64,000 nt of DNA from Bog-375 sp049698695. GTDB lineage: Bacteria > Acidobacteriota > Terriglobia > Bryobacterales > Bryobacteraceae. Positions 27,576 to 37,504 of the stretch are shown in pieces (the first letter of the stretch is position 1; every line of letters starts with the position of its first letter). The position numbers and the translations under genes are program-made. The DNA lies in contig JBAVYH010000038.1 in the NCBI GenBank assembly GCA_049698695.1, positions 1-64,000 of the forward strand, read 5' to 3'. A model generated the notes under the pieces. The model ran no database searches and had not been told where the DNA came from. It saw only the letters and a list, made by a program, of their open reading frames with translations.

Positions 27576-27673
27576 TCCTCCAGTCAGTGTAATGCTTCAC
27601 CCGCGCGTCCGCCAATCAAGGCGAACCGGCGCGGGCGCCGCGGCAGGCTGGAGACTTTCGGTTGCTCGACGGA

Positions 27674-27702
27674 TTCCGCGGCATGGGAGCGTCCCTTATA
27701 CT
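27674..27702 (+). promoter_or_regulatory. possible promoter of the TonB-dependent receptor
   Basis: A TATACT -10 (27697-27702) lies 17 bases after a weak TTCCGC -35 (27674-27679), about 80 bases before the receptor start. It was recognised by eye only. Confidence 0.3.
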
Positions 27703-27780
27703 GACAGTACGGGTCAATGATGGGGTTCTTGATCCGCGAGTACCTCCGGTTGCCCTTGCCGCGCTCGGCCATCAGTAGAG

Positions 27781-30090
27781 ATGCGACTTCGACTACTCCA
27801 ACTTCTGCTGCTGGCGGGAACCGCCTTCGCTCAGAGCGATTTTGGTGAACTGCGGCTCACCGTCACCGATTCCAGCGGTTTGCCCGTGCGCGGCCGCGTG
27901 GATGTGGCGAGCCAGGCAACCCAATATGCTCGACGCTTCGTCGCCGATGCTGAGGGCCACATCGCTGCCAGGCGCCTCCCTTATGCCACCTATACACTGA
28001 GCGCCAGCTATCCGGGCCTTACTCCGGTCTCGCAACTGGCGGACGTTCATTCGGCAATCCCCATTGAATTGAGAATCACTCTTGGCGTCGCCCAGATGAG
28101 AACGGCAGTGACTGTCGCTACCGAAAGCGCTCTTCTCGATACTGCCAACTATGCCTCCGCCAACCGGATTGGAACTGCGACTCTCGAGGACCGTGTCACG
28201 GCCCTGCCCGGCCGCTCGCTGGCGGATTTGGTAAATCAGGAGCCGGGCTGGGTGTTCGAAGCCAACGGAATTCTTCATCCTCGAGCTGAGGAGTATCAGG
28301 TTCAGTATGTGCTCGACGGCCTTCCGCTCACCGACAACAGGTCGGTTGCCTACGTTCCCGATTTCGATGTCGACGATGTGCAGGAGATGAGCATTTTGAC
28401 TGCGGGCTTTCCGGCCGAATATGGCAGGAAGCTGGGCGGCGTCATCGAAGTGCAGACGCAACGCGATTCGCGCTCCGGCTTTCATGGCAAAGCCGCCGCC
28501 TCGGGCGGGAGCTTCGACACCACCAGCATGTACGGAGAGGGCCAATACGGGTGGGGCCGCAATACCTTCACGCTGAGCGGGTCCGGCGCGACAACCTATC
28601 GTTACCTGGACCCGCCCGTGCTGCAGAACTACACCAATCACGGTACGCTGGCCGACCTGATGGCTCACTATGAGCGCGATCTGACCGACAAAGACAGGAT
28701 CGGCGTCATCTTACGTCGCGAGCAATCGAAGTTTCAGGTGCCGGACGAGATCGTTCAAGAGCAAGCAGGCCAGCGGCAGGACCGCCAGAGCTTTGAAAGC
28801 GCTGCGCAGTTCTCCTATGACCACATCTTTTCCGCGAATGTGCTCGCGTTTCTCCGCGCCATGACGCGCGACGTCACCGCCGGCTATTGGTCGAACGACT
28901 TATCCACGCCCATGATTGCCGGCCAGGACCGCGCCTATCATGAGCAGTATGTCAAGGTTGCGGTTTCCGTCCACTCGGGAATTCAGGAATGGAAGATGGG
29001 TGGCGACTTCGATTACGCTTCGCTTCAGGAGGCGCTCAGCTACCGGATCACGAATCCAGCGCTGTTCGATCCCAGCACGCCACTTACGTTCAGCTTCTAC
29101 GGTCACGCTCCGGATCGCGAGCAGAGCGCCTTCGCCCAGGACGAGATCCATTGGAAGAACCTGACACTGAGCGCCGGCCTTCGGTTCGATCACTATTCGC
29201 TGCTGGTCGATCAGAGCGCGTGGAGCCCGCGCGCCGGAGTGTCGTACTACTTGCCACGGGCCAACATCGTCTTCCGCGCGGCATACGACAGAGTCTTCCA
29301 GACGCCGCCGTTTGAGAATCTTCTGGTGTCGAGCTCGCCGCTGGTTACCAGCCTCAGCGATCAGGTTTTGCGGCTGCCCGTGCAGCCGGCGCGTGGCAAT
29401 TACTATCAGGCCGGCTTCGGCCGGGCTTTCTTCCAACATATTAAGATCGACGGAAACTTCTTCTGGCGCGCCTACCGCAATTACCCGGATGACGACCTGC
29501 TGCTGAACACGGGGGTTAGCTTTCCCATCACCTTTGCCCGCGCTGACATCTACGGAGCCGAAGCGAAGCTGGATATCCCGCGTTGGGGACCGTTTTCGGG
29601 ATATATCAGTTACTCGCATGAAAGAGGGAACGGTTACTTTCCAGTTAGCGGCGGCTTGTTTTTGGGCGACGAGGCAGCGCAGGCTATCAGCGCCGGCAGC
29701 ACCGTGTTTCCCGTGTCGCAAGACGAGCGCAACGCCGTCAGGGCGCGCTTTCGTTGGGATGTTACCTCGCGCCTATGGGCGGCGATTGGCGGGACCTACG
29801 ACAGCGGCTTGCCAATCGACTTTGACGGAACTTATCAGGACGCTGCGCAGTACGGCCAAGCCATCGTCGACCGCGTAAACTTCTCCGACCATCGTCCCTT
29901 TCCACTGGTCTCTGTAGACGCGTCTCTCGGTCTGACGGTGCGCCGCTCAGAGCGGTATCCGCTCCGGCTTCAGGTGGATGGGACGAACCTCAGCAATCAA
30001 ATCAACGTGATCGATTTCGCCGGCCTGTTCTCCGGGACCGCGATCGCCCCTTCCCGCAGCATCACCGCGCGATTGCAGTTCGGTTTTTAG
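27781..30090 (+). CDS. TonB-dependent outer-membrane receptor
   Basis: This 769-residue protein has a signal peptide (MRLRLLQLLLLAGTAFAQ). A carboxypeptidase-regulatory-like domain follows (LRLTVTDSSGLPVRGRVDVAS ... TYTLSASYPGLTPV). The plug domain (about residues 120-220) contains LPGRSLADLVNQEPGWVFEANGI, YVLDGLPLTDNRS and FPAEYGRKLGGVIEVQTQ. A large beta-barrel ends with a strand ITARLQFGF whose terminal aromatic is the usual BAM signal. It imports an unknown ligand with TonB energy. It appears to be a single gene. Confidence 0.88.
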   Translation: MRLRLLQLLLLAGTAFAQSDFGELRLTVTDSSGLPVRGRVDVASQATQYARRFVADAEGHIAARRLPYATYTLSASYPGLTPVSQLADVHSAIPIELRITLGVAQMRTAVTVATESALLDTANYASANRIGTATLEDRVTALPGRSLADLVNQEPGWVFEANGILHPRAEEYQVQYVLDGLPLTDNRSVAYVPDFDVDDVQEMSILTAGFPAEYGRKLGGVIEVQTQRDSRSGFHGKAAASGGSFDTTSMYGEGQYGWGRNTFTLSGSGATTYRYLDPPVLQNYTNHGTLADLMAHYERDLTDKDRIGVILRREQSKFQVPDEIVQEQAGQRQDRQSFESAAQFSYDHIFSANVLAFLRAMTRDVTAGYWSNDLSTPMIAGQDRAYHEQYVKVAVSVHSGIQEWKMGGDFDYASLQEALSYRITNPALFDPSTPLTFSFYGHAPDREQSAFAQDEIHWKNLTLSAGLRFDHYSLLVDQSAWSPRAGVSYYLPRANIVFRAAYDRVFQTPPFENLLVSSSPLVTSLSDQVLRLPVQPARGNYYQAGFGRAFFQHIKIDGNFFWRAYRNYPDDDLLLNTGVSFPITFARADIYGAEAKLDIPRWGPFSGYISYSHERGNGYFPVSGGLFLGDEAAQAISAGSTVFPVSQDERNAVRARFRWDVTSRLWAAIGGTYDSGLPIDFDGTYQDAAQYGQAIVDRVNFSDHRPFPLVSVDASLGLTVRRSERYPLRLQVDGTNLSNQINVIDFAGLFSGTAIAPSRSITARLQFGF

Positions 30091-30248
30091 CGGAGCGTAT
30101 TTCTCGTCGCGGCAGGAGCAGTCTGACTTGGCAGCGTCGCATTGGTTCGGGACGTTCCGGGTAATGGCTGAGTGTTAGGCAACAAAAGAAGAGTATCGAG
30201 ACGAATCTCGACACGGCAGGCGGGACCGCACGCGGCGCGCACGCGGGC

Positions 30249-32027
30249 TTACGCCCCGTGGCATTTCTTGTACTTCTTGCCACTGCCGCAGGGGCACGGG
30301 TCATTGCGGCCCACTTTGTGCCCGCCGTTTACCGTCTTCGGAGCGCTGGTCGCATCCCCACCCGCGAACTGAAGGCCCTGCAACTCCTTTTCCTTCTTGC
30401 GCTGAATATTGCGCGTGAAGTCCTCCATGGTGCTCTTGGCCGCCTGGCGCTGCAGTTCGGCGGCGGCGGCGCTGGCTGATCGAGGCTGCTGCGGCCCTCC
30501 TTGCGGGTCCGCGGAACCGTTGTCGCCGCCGCTCTCGTCCTCTTCGCCCTCTTCAGAAAATGGCAGCACGGGAGCGTTCTGCGCTACCTGCATGAAGTAC
30601 AGGTAGCGAACCGCCTCGTCTTCGATGCGGTCCATCATCGCGCTGAACAGCTCGAAGGACTCCTTCTTGTACTCCACCAGCGGATCTTTTTGCCCGTAGG
30701 CGCGGTTGCCGATGCCTTGCTTCAGCTCGTCCATCGACAACAGGTGGTCCTTCCACTGGTTGTCGATCACGTTCAGCATCACGATGCGCTCGGCGTGCCG
30801 CATCGTGTCGGCGCCCACCAGCGCTTCCTTCTCCTCGTATTTCTGCTGCAGCTTATCGGCGATCGCGTCGGACATCTCGTCGCGCGTGAGGTTGGCCAGG
30901 TCCGCCAGGTCGATCTTGACGCCAAACTGGCTCAGCACGTCGTTACGCAACGTGCCCAGGTCCCAGGTATCGGGATGCTTGGCCACGGGGCAGCGCATGT
31001 CCACGAACTGTTCCACGATGCCCCGCGTCATGTCCAGGACGTGCTCTTTCTGGTCCATGCCCTCCAGCAACTGGCGGCGCATGCCGTACACCGCCTGCCG
31101 CTGCTTGTTGTTGACGTCGTCGTACTCGAGGAGGTGTTTGCGCGCTTCGAAGTTCTGCACTTCGACCGCTTCCTGCGCCTTGGCGATGCGCCGGGTAATC
31201 AGCTTCGATTCGATCGGCACGTCCTCTTCCATGCCCAGACGCAGCATCAGTTTCTGCATCCGTTCCCCGCCGAAAATGCGCAGCAGGTCGTCCTGCAGAG
31301 AGAGGAAAAACTTGGAGCTTCCGGGATCGCCTTGCCGGCCGGCGCGCCCGCGAAGCTGGTTGTCGATGCGCCGCGATTCGTGCCGCTCCGTGCCCACGAT
31401 GTGCAAGCCGCCCACGCCCACCACCAGGTCGTGCTCTGCGTCCGTCTGCTCCTTGAACCGCGCAAACTCCTCGTCCCACTTGTCGCGCCGCACCCGGTAG
31501 AACTGGTCGTGGTGGGTGAAGTAATAGAATTGTTCATCGGCGACGTACTGCGCCTGCTCTTCCGGCAGCCGCTCCGCCAGCTTGTCCTTCAAGCAGGCGT
31601 CCTTGGTCATGAATTCCGGGTTGCCGCCCAGCAGGATGTCGGTTCCGCGGCCGGCCATGTTGGTCGAAACCGTCACCGCGCCCTTGCGTCCCGCCTGCGC
31701 CACAATCGATGCCTCGCGCTCATGGTTCTTTGCGTTCAGCACCTCGTGCCGCACGCCCATCCGCTTCAGAATGCCGGACAGCCGCTCCGATTTCTCTACC
31801 GAGATGGTGCCCACCAGCACCGGTTGCCCGGTCTCGGTCACCGTCTTGATTTCCTTGGCGGCGTTGCGAAACTTCTCGTCTTCGGTGCGGTACACCACAT
31901 CCTGGTTTTCCTTACGGATTAACGGGCGGTTGGTCGGGACCACCGTGACATCGAGGTTGTAGGTCTTCTGGAACTCGGCCGCTTCGGTTTCTGCGGTGCC
32001 CGTCATCCCGGCCAGCTTCTTGTACAT
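30249..32027 (-). CDS. secA: SecA, C-terminal part (downstream of internal amber codon)
   Basis: This part of SecA is in the same frame as the upstream part. It begins with an internal ATG in FRMYKKLAGMTGTAETEA and holds the rest of the motor: the second nucleotide-binding domain (GRGTDILLGGNPEF, then GGLHIVGTERHESRRIDNQLRGRAGRQGDPG), the helical wing and scaffold domains, and the C-terminal zinc tail (VGRNDPCPCGSGKKYKKCHGA). No ribosome site is visible before the ATG at 32027. An independent start there would lose the conserved NQTLATITFQNYFR segment. It is therefore more likely the distal part of one gene than a second gene. Confidence 0.85.
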   Translation of the reverse strand: MYKKLAGMTGTAETEAAEFQKTYNLDVTVVPTNRPLIRKENQDVVYRTEDEKFRNAAKEIKTVTETGQPVLVGTISVEKSERLSGILKRMGVRHEVLNAKNHEREASIVAQAGRKGAVTVSTNMAGRGTDILLGGNPEFMTKDACLKDKLAERLPEEQAQYVADEQFYYFTHHDQFYRVRRDKWDEEFARFKEQTDAEHDLVVGVGGLHIVGTERHESRRIDNQLRGRAGRQGDPGSSKFFLSLQDDLLRIFGGERMQKLMLRLGMEEDVPIESKLITRRIAKAQEAVEVQNFEARKHLLEYDDVNNKQRQAVYGMRRQLLEGMDQKEHVLDMTRGIVEQFVDMRCPVAKHPDTWDLGTLRNDVLSQFGVKIDLADLANLTRDEMSDAIADKLQQKYEEKEALVGADTMRHAERIVMLNVIDNQWKDHLLSMDELKQGIGNRAYGQKDPLVEYKKESFELFSAMMDRIEDEAVRYLYFMQVAQNAPVLPFSEEGEEDESGGDNGSADPQGGPQQPRSASAAAAELQRQAAKSTMEDFTRNIQRKKEKELQGLQFAGGDATSAPKTVNGGHKVGRNDPCPCGSGKKYKKCHGA

Positions 32028-32069
32028 GCGGAAGTAGTTCTGAAAAGTGATGGTCGCCAGCGTCTGGTT

Positions 32070-32072
32070 CTA
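32070..32072 (-). other. in-frame amber codon within secA
   Basis: The codon TAG (CTA on the plus strand) stands at codon 369 of secA, where a Glu codon is expected. A single G-to-T change from GAG would explain it. Reading continues in the same frame with perfect family similarity. TAG also ends normal genes nearby (for example the AKR-like and the ECF sigma genes), so general recoding of TAG is unlikely. Confidence 0.9.
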
Positions 32073-33176
32073 GCGCTGGATTTTGACCCCTTCCTTCGCC
32101 TCCACCGCCTGGTGCAGCCCGTCCGACCAGCGCCGGCCCGGCATCAACCGCCCGGTGAATTCGTCGACGATGATCACCTCCGGCCCTTCGTCGCCGTCCT
32201 TGACCACATAGTCCCGGTCGAGCTGGTACAGCACGTGCGCGCGCAATGCCTGCTGCACGTGGTGATTGAATTCGATGTAAGCCGGGTCGTACAGGTTGGG
32301 AAGATTTAGCAGCTTTTCGACTTTGAACACGCCCTCTTCGGTGAGAGCCGCGCTCTTGTGCTTTTCGTCGATGGTGTAATCGCCGGTGGTGTACATTTCC
32401 CCCGGCTCCCTGCCTTCGATCACCTCGCCGCGGACCAGCTTGGGGATGATGCGGTTTACCTTGTAATACTTGTCGGTCGATTCCTCGCTCGGCCCCGAAA
32501 TAATCAGCGGCGTTCGCGCTTCGTCGATCAGGATCGAGTCCACTTCGTCGACGATCGCGTAGTGGTACTCGCGCTGCACGCAATCTTCCAGCCGAAACTT
32601 CATGTTGTCGCGCAGGTAGTCGAAACCGAATTCGTTATTGGTGCCGTACGTGATGTCGGCGTTGTAAGCGTTCTTGCGCTCCTGGTCGTCCAGGTCGTGG
32701 ACGATCACCCCCACCTGCAACCCCAGAAACCTGTAGATACGGCCCATCCATTCCGAGTCGCGCTTAGCCAGGTAGTCGTTCACCGTCACCACGTGAACGC
32801 CCTTGCCCGCCAGGGAGTTCAAGTAGCACGGCAGGGTCGCCACCAGCGTCTTGCCTTCGCCGGTTTTCATTTCCGCAATCCGGCCGCGGTGCAGCACCAT
32901 GCCGCCAATCAACTGAACGTCGAAATGCCGCATGTTCAGCACCCGGCGCCCCGCCTCGCGCACCACCGCGAAGGCTTCGATCAGCAAATCGTCGACCGGA
33001 GCGCCTTGCGCGATCCGTTCCTTGAACTCGATCGTCTTCGCGGCCAGGTCGATGTCCGAGAGTTCCCGCGTCGAGGCTTCGAGATCGCCGATCGCCGCCA
33101 CCGTGGGCCGCATCTCCTTGATCTCACGCTCAGTTTTCGTGCCAAAAAGCTTTGCCAGGACGACATCAACAATCAT
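32070..33176 (-). CDS. secA: SecA, N-terminal part ending at internal amber codon
   Basis: These are the first 368 residues of SecA, the ATPase motor of the Sec translocase. The part contains the Walker A motif MKTGEGKTLVATL, VHVVTVNDYLAKRDSEWMG, YGTNNEFGFDYLRDNM, the Walker B region IVDEVDSILIDEARTPLIISG and part of the preprotein cross-linking domain. It ends RRWSDGLHQAVEAKEGVKIQR followed by TAG, where other SecA proteins have Glu (…IQ.ENQTLA…). The frame continues without another stop to 30249; in total 975 sense codons flank the single TAG. No other secA is seen in the window. Confidence 0.9.
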   Translation of the reverse strand: MIVDVVLAKLFGTKTEREIKEMRPTVAAIGDLEASTRELSDIDLAAKTIEFKERIAQGAPVDDLLIEAFAVVREAGRRVLNMRHFDVQLIGGMVLHRGRIAEMKTGEGKTLVATLPCYLNSLAGKGVHVVTVNDYLAKRDSEWMGRIYRFLGLQVGVIVHDLDDQERKNAYNADITYGTNNEFGFDYLRDNMKFRLEDCVQREYHYAIVDEVDSILIDEARTPLIISGPSEESTDKYYKVNRIIPKLVRGEVIEGREPGEMYTTGDYTIDEKHKSAALTEEGVFKVEKLLNLPNLYDPAYIEFNHHVQQALRAHVLYQLDRDYVVKDGDEGPEVIIVDEFTGRLMPGRRWSDGLHQAVEAKEGVKIQR

Positions 33177-33276
33177 GCAGTTCTCGATGAGAGGGAATAG
33201 CCCGTAAATTCCATTTTACTCCGTAGCGCTCGCGGGTCTCGCCGTTACCTGCGACCCCTGTTGCTACCATCGAATC

Positions 33277-34392
33277 ATGGCGCGTACCGCGAGCCGGGTC
33301 TCGCGCAGAGTCTTCCTCGGATCGGCGCTGGCCGCCATCAAGCTGGCCGCGCAGGGCAAAAAGGGCCTTGCGTTTGCGCCGGAGTGGCTGAGCTATGAGG
33401 ACCCGACTACTGAGCTCGAAGTGGTTCGCCTCACCGATCCTGCGCATTCCAGCGAGCTTCCGGCTTATTACAACCGCGCCGTGGCGCACAACAGCGCCAG
33501 CCTGCTCTATGGCGCAGACCGCACCGGCCCGCCGCAGGCCTTCCACCTCGACCTCAGAACCGGCGAGTCCCGCCAACTGACCGAAGTCGCGGAACTGGAC
33601 GTCGCTTCGCTGGCGCTTTCCGCCGACAGCCGGTCATTCTGCTGCTTTGCGGGACGATCTCTACTGCACGTCAGCCTGGGCACCTTGCGGCAGCGCGAAA
33701 TCTATCAGCTTCCCGAAGCCTGGCAACGCTGTCCGGGCATGAGCTTGACGCCGGACGGCGCGCACGTACTATTCGCCGAGCAGCGCGGCGAAACCTCCCG
33801 TTTGCGGGCCGTCTCCCTGGCACGCGGAATCTCCCGCACCGTGATCGAAGCGCGGTTTGCCATCGAGCATCCCCAGGCCCGTCCGGGGCGCGATCAGATC
33901 TTGTATCGGCAAGCCGGGGATGCGCTCTGGCTGGTGGATTCGGGTGGCGCCAACAACCGCCGGCTCAAGCTGGCGCCAGGGCGCATCGGCTCCACGCTAT
34001 GGAGCCCGAATGGGAAAGCCATCCAATACCTGAATTTCCCGGATGATCCCACCCAGTTGCACGCCATTCGCGAGTTGTCTCCGGATACCGGCGCCGACCG
34101 GCTGGTGGCCAAAACCAGCCAGTTCGCCTGCTTCGGCGCCAACCGCGATTCGTCCGTGTTCGTCGGGGCCAGCGCCAACCGGAGCTCGCCCACGGTCCTG
34201 TTGCTGCTGCGCATCACGCGGCGCGAATTCACCCTATGCGAGCACAAAGCCACCCGCCCGGAGACCGTGGCGCCGCTCTTCTCCCCAGACAGCCGGCGGG
34301 TGCTCTTCCAAAGCGACCGCGACGGCCGCCCTGCGATCTACAGCACCCATGTCGACAAACTGGTTGAGCCAACCGAATCTGACAGCGGCTAA
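33277..34392 (+). CDS. oligogalacturonate-lyase-like beta-propeller protein, Tat-exported
   Basis: This 371-residue protein begins with a twin-arginine-type signal (SRRVFLGSALAAIKLAAQ). The rest is a WD40/TolB-like beta-propeller. Opening segments such as DPTTELEVVRLTDPAHSSELPAYYN, LLYGADRTGPPQAFHLDLRTGESRQLTE and PLFSPDSRRVLFQSDRDGRPAIYSTHV resemble the oligogalacturonate lyase (PL22) family. I cannot confirm the catalytic residues, so a structural propeller without lyase activity is possible. It diverges from secA. Substrate and pathway remain inferred. Confidence 0.65.
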   Translation: MARTASRVSRRVFLGSALAAIKLAAQGKKGLAFAPEWLSYEDPTTELEVVRLTDPAHSSELPAYYNRAVAHNSASLLYGADRTGPPQAFHLDLRTGESRQLTEVAELDVASLALSADSRSFCCFAGRSLLHVSLGTLRQREIYQLPEAWQRCPGMSLTPDGAHVLFAEQRGETSRLRAVSLARGISRTVIEARFAIEHPQARPGRDQILYRQAGDALWLVDSGGANNRRLKLAPGRIGSTLWSPNGKAIQYLNFPDDPTQLHAIRELSPDTGADRLVAKTSQFACFGANRDSSVFVGASANRSSPTVLLLLRITRREFTLCEHKATRPETVAPLFSPDSRRVLFQSDRDGRPAIYSTHVDKLVEPTESDSG

Positions 34393-34398
34393 GTGTAG

Positions 34399-37300
34399 CT
34401 AGAACGTAAGTCGCGACTGGAAGTCGATGCGCCGGTTGTTGGCCGTCGATCCAGCCATGCCGCCGAACCCGCCGCCGAATCCCGTGTTCACTCCGGTCGG
34501 CTCCAGGAAATAGGGCGATGTGACGACGCCTTGGTATCCGCCGGGATTGAAGTGGTTCAGGATGTTGACGAAGTTCACGCCCAGCGTCAGGTTGAAGCGG
34601 TGCTCGGTGTTGCCGCCGAACATGCCGCCCATGCCGCGGCCGCCGGCCATACCCCTCATGCCGCCCGGACCGCCGCCGCGAGGCCCACCGCCATCCCACC
34701 CGCCGCGGCCGCCCTGCGCCTGGTTGCCGCGCACGGGGCCGAAGCCGAACACCCGGTAGATCCGCATATTGATCGACACCAGGCCGGGCATCGTCAGGTA
34801 ATTCCGCGGAACCAGGTTGGTTGGGTTCGCCACATTGTACGAAGTGGTAAAGTTGCCCGCCGGCGAGCAGACCACGTCGCCCGACAAGACAACGCCCGCG
34901 GCACCGGAGCACTGGGCGCCGGGCGCAAAAGCGGCGCGCGCGTTGACCAGCGTCGTGCCGTATAGGTCCGTGCCGGCCAGCACATCATATGGCTGGCCGG
35001 ACCGCAGCACGATAAACGGCGCCACCCGGATGCCCTTCGGTCCGAGCACCGAACCCACCAGCATGAAATTGTGCCGCCGGTCGAAATTGGAGCGCCCGTA
35101 ATCCAGGGCAAAGTCGTATGGGTCGGTCGGGGTGGAAGGCAGATCGTTGGCGTAGGTCAGCGAATAATTACCGAACAGCGAAACCCGCGAGCTGAAACGC
35201 GTGTTGAAGTTCGCCATCAGCATCCTTTGCCGCATATACCCACCGGACTCGTACTCGAATATGTTGCCCGCGTTGTAGCCGTAAGGGAACACACCGTTAG
35301 TTGCGCTGAGCGGCTCCAGCGGGTTGTAGGCGCCCGGTTGGCCCGCGGCGATCGGCTCCGGCGAGTTGATCGGCACCGTCTGCGCCAGGTGCTCGGAGCG
35401 GTTGTAGGTGTAGTACACCGCGGCTGTGGTGTTGTGCGGCAGTTGCCGCTCCACGCCCACGGCGGCCTGCATGCTGTAATCGGCGCGCAGCTTCGGGTCC
35501 AGCACATAGGTCGAGTTCTGTCCCGGGTTCAGAGTCGAGATCGACGGAATATTATTGATGTAAAACGTCGGGTTGTACACCGTGTATTGGAGCTGGTTAA
35601 TGCCGTTGTTGAGATACGCGGTTTCGAAGTCGCCCAAGCCAATGCGGTCGTAGAATATGCCCGCTCCGCCGCGAATCACCGTCTTCTGCTGCCCGTTCTT
35701 GGCCGCGCCGGGTGCCCAGGCAAAGCCTAGGCGCGGCGCCACGTCGCGATGATCGCTCACCAGCGTTTGCACTTCATATCGCATTCCCAGGCTTAGCGTC
35801 AAATTGGGCTTCATTTTCCAGTCGTCCTGGAAAAACGGCGCGGCATCGTAACGGGTCATGCTTACGTAGGAAAGCCCGCTCTGAATCGTGAATCGCGACG
35901 GGCCTCCGCCCAGTGCCTGAATCTGCGCCGCGGTGAACCCGGCGTTCTGGAGCGACAGGAAACGGATGTATTGATCGACCGACGTCAGGTTCTCGGTCAC
36001 CGGGTTGCCCTCGGCGTCCGTCTCCAAAGTGTTGTTCGACGTCAGCATTGGCGCCAGCCCGCCCAGGAAACTGAACGAGCCGTTAAACCCTTTGGGCTGG
36101 TTGCTCTGATCACTGTCGCGCCGCACGCGCACGCCAAACTTGATCTGGTGGGTACCGTGCAACACCGACGTGTTATTCTGCAGCTCGAAGTGCCGGCTGG
36201 TGTCCCGCTGATCGCCCAGCCCGTTGCCGCCCGTCATGAATGCGTCCGCTACGCTGATCGACGGAATCTCGTTGCCGGCCGAAGCGGTGTAATTGCGGGT
36301 GAATTGAAACCGCGTCTCGTTGACCGCCTTCGGGCTCAGAACCGAATCCTCCGTGATCATCAGGTTCTGCCCGTTGTTGTTGATGTTGTAAGCCAGGTCG
36401 CTGGTGTATGGCGGCGGCAAGTTGGTGCCGCCGAGGCCGGCGTTGTCGCGCGAGTTGAACCGTTCTTCGAACCTCACCGTCAGCGTGTTGTTGGTGCTCA
36501 ATTGGTAATCGATCCGGGGCGACAGTGTGGTGTATGCCAAAGGCGAAACCACCGCCGTTCCCACCGCTGCCGGTTCGAGGGTCGTAGGATCCACATAGGT
36601 GGCGTGGGTGATCGAGTTATCGGTGATGTCGCGCCGGTTGAAGTCGACAAAGAACGAAGTCTTGTGATTGAGGCTCCCGCCGAGATAGCCGCCGATCATC
36701 CGGTTCGAGTAGTCCGGCTTATTGGCCGCCAGCGGGTTGCGCGAGTCGAAGACGCCGTTAGCATCGTTCAGGAACACCATACCGTGCAGCTTGTCTGTGC
36801 CCGGCTTGGTGAGAATCTCGATGCGGCCAAAGCCCAGCCGGTCAAATTCCGCCGAAAAAGGATTCTGGTTGATCCGGATCTCGCGTATCGATTCCTTGGG
36901 CGGAAGTTCGCCGCCGCTGAAGCCGTCGATGTAAATCTGCCCGCCGTTGGGACCGGCGCCGGGCCCGGCCAGCGCCTGCAGCGCATCCGATAAGTCATCC
37001 GGATCGTCCGGCAGCGCCTCCAGATCCTCTCCCTTGATGACAATCGCCGAGGCGTTATTATCGGCTTCCACGCTCACGGACGGTCCCGCCTCGGCCTGCA
37101 CCGTGACTTCCTGTTTTTCCGCTCTCACCGCCAGCCGAATGGACATCTGCACGGTACCGCCGCTGCCCACGTTGACCGTTTTCGAAAACGGCGCGAAGCC
37201 AGGATACGCCACCGAAACCGTGTACGGTCCGGGCGCCAGGCCTGTCACGGAAAAGGTGCCATCGGCCTGCGTCTGCGGCGTCTTTGTGACGCCTGCGCCC

Positions 37301-37449
37301 GTCACCGCCACATGCGCGGCCGGGATCACGGCGCCGGAATCGTCGAGCAGCACGCCGCGAAGAGCGCCGGTCGCCGTTTGCGCCGGAAGGCTGATTGCCC
37401 CCAACAGCGCCAGCAAAAGAAAAAGGGGAATTACTCGCGTTTTGCCCAT
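34399..37449 (-). CDS. Oar-like/TonB-receptor-type outer-membrane protein
   Basis: This 1016-residue protein has a signal peptide and a CarboxypepD_reg domain (ALRGVLLDDSGAVIPAAHVAVTG ... PYTVSVAYPGFAPFSKTVNVGSG). A plug-like domain follows (LEALPDDPDDLSDALQALAGPG, IYIDGFSGGELPPKESIREIRINQNPFSAEFDRLGFGRIEILTK), then a very large beta-barrel ending FQSRLTF. Near residues 915-955 there is an unusual Gly/Arg/Met-rich stretch (GGRGGWDGGGPRGG and so on), probably a surface loop. GAGGAAG precedes the ATG. It follows the DUF5666-like gene by 55 bases on the same strand. The ligand is unknown. Confidence 0.85.
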   Translation of the reverse strand: MGKTRVIPLFLLLALLGAISLPAQTATGALRGVLLDDSGAVIPAAHVAVTGAGVTKTPQTQADGTFSVTGLAPGPYTVSVAYPGFAPFSKTVNVGSGGTVQMSIRLAVRAEKQEVTVQAEAGPSVSVEADNNASAIVIKGEDLEALPDDPDDLSDALQALAGPGAGPNGGQIYIDGFSGGELPPKESIREIRINQNPFSAEFDRLGFGRIEILTKPGTDKLHGMVFLNDANGVFDSRNPLAANKPDYSNRMIGGYLGGSLNHKTSFFVDFNRRDITDNSITHATYVDPTTLEPAAVGTAVVSPLAYTTLSPRIDYQLSTNNTLTVRFEERFNSRDNAGLGGTNLPPPYTSDLAYNINNNGQNLMITEDSVLSPKAVNETRFQFTRNYTASAGNEIPSISVADAFMTGGNGLGDQRDTSRHFELQNNTSVLHGTHQIKFGVRVRRDSDQSNQPKGFNGSFSFLGGLAPMLTSNNTLETDAEGNPVTENLTSVDQYIRFLSLQNAGFTAAQIQALGGGPSRFTIQSGLSYVSMTRYDAAPFFQDDWKMKPNLTLSLGMRYEVQTLVSDHRDVAPRLGFAWAPGAAKNGQQKTVIRGGAGIFYDRIGLGDFETAYLNNGINQLQYTVYNPTFYINNIPSISTLNPGQNSTYVLDPKLRADYSMQAAVGVERQLPHNTTAAVYYTYNRSEHLAQTVPINSPEPIAAGQPGAYNPLEPLSATNGVFPYGYNAGNIFEYESGGYMRQRMLMANFNTRFSSRVSLFGNYSLTYANDLPSTPTDPYDFALDYGRSNFDRRHNFMLVGSVLGPKGIRVAPFIVLRSGQPYDVLAGTDLYGTTLVNARAAFAPGAQCSGAAGVVLSGDVVCSPAGNFTTSYNVANPTNLVPRNYLTMPGLVSINMRIYRVFGFGPVRGNQAQGGRGGWDGGGPRGGGPGGMRGMAGGRGMGGMFGGNTEHRFNLTLGVNFVNILNHFNPGGYQGVVTSPYFLEPTGVNTGFGGGFGGMAGSTANNRRIDFQSRLTF

Positions 37450-37504
37450 GCTTCCTCTGTACGTCTCTTCTTCGCGGTGCGGCGACCCGGTGGGCCCCTC
37501 GCTC

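Noticed and set aside
27584..27772. Minus-strand frame of 62 codons (Arg/Lys-rich) just upstream of the TonB receptor
   Set aside because: It overlaps the likely promoter and leader of the receptor, lies 8 bases from its start, and resembles no family I know.
32028..32069. Idea that secA is naturally two genes with a new start at 32027
   Set aside because: No ribosome site precedes that ATG, and the conserved NQTLATITFQNYFR stretch would be lost; an in-frame nonsense codon is simpler.
32070..32072. Genome-wide reassignment of TAG
   Set aside because: TAG ends ordinary genes here (for example at 3580-3582 and 15057-15059), so it acts as a normal stop.
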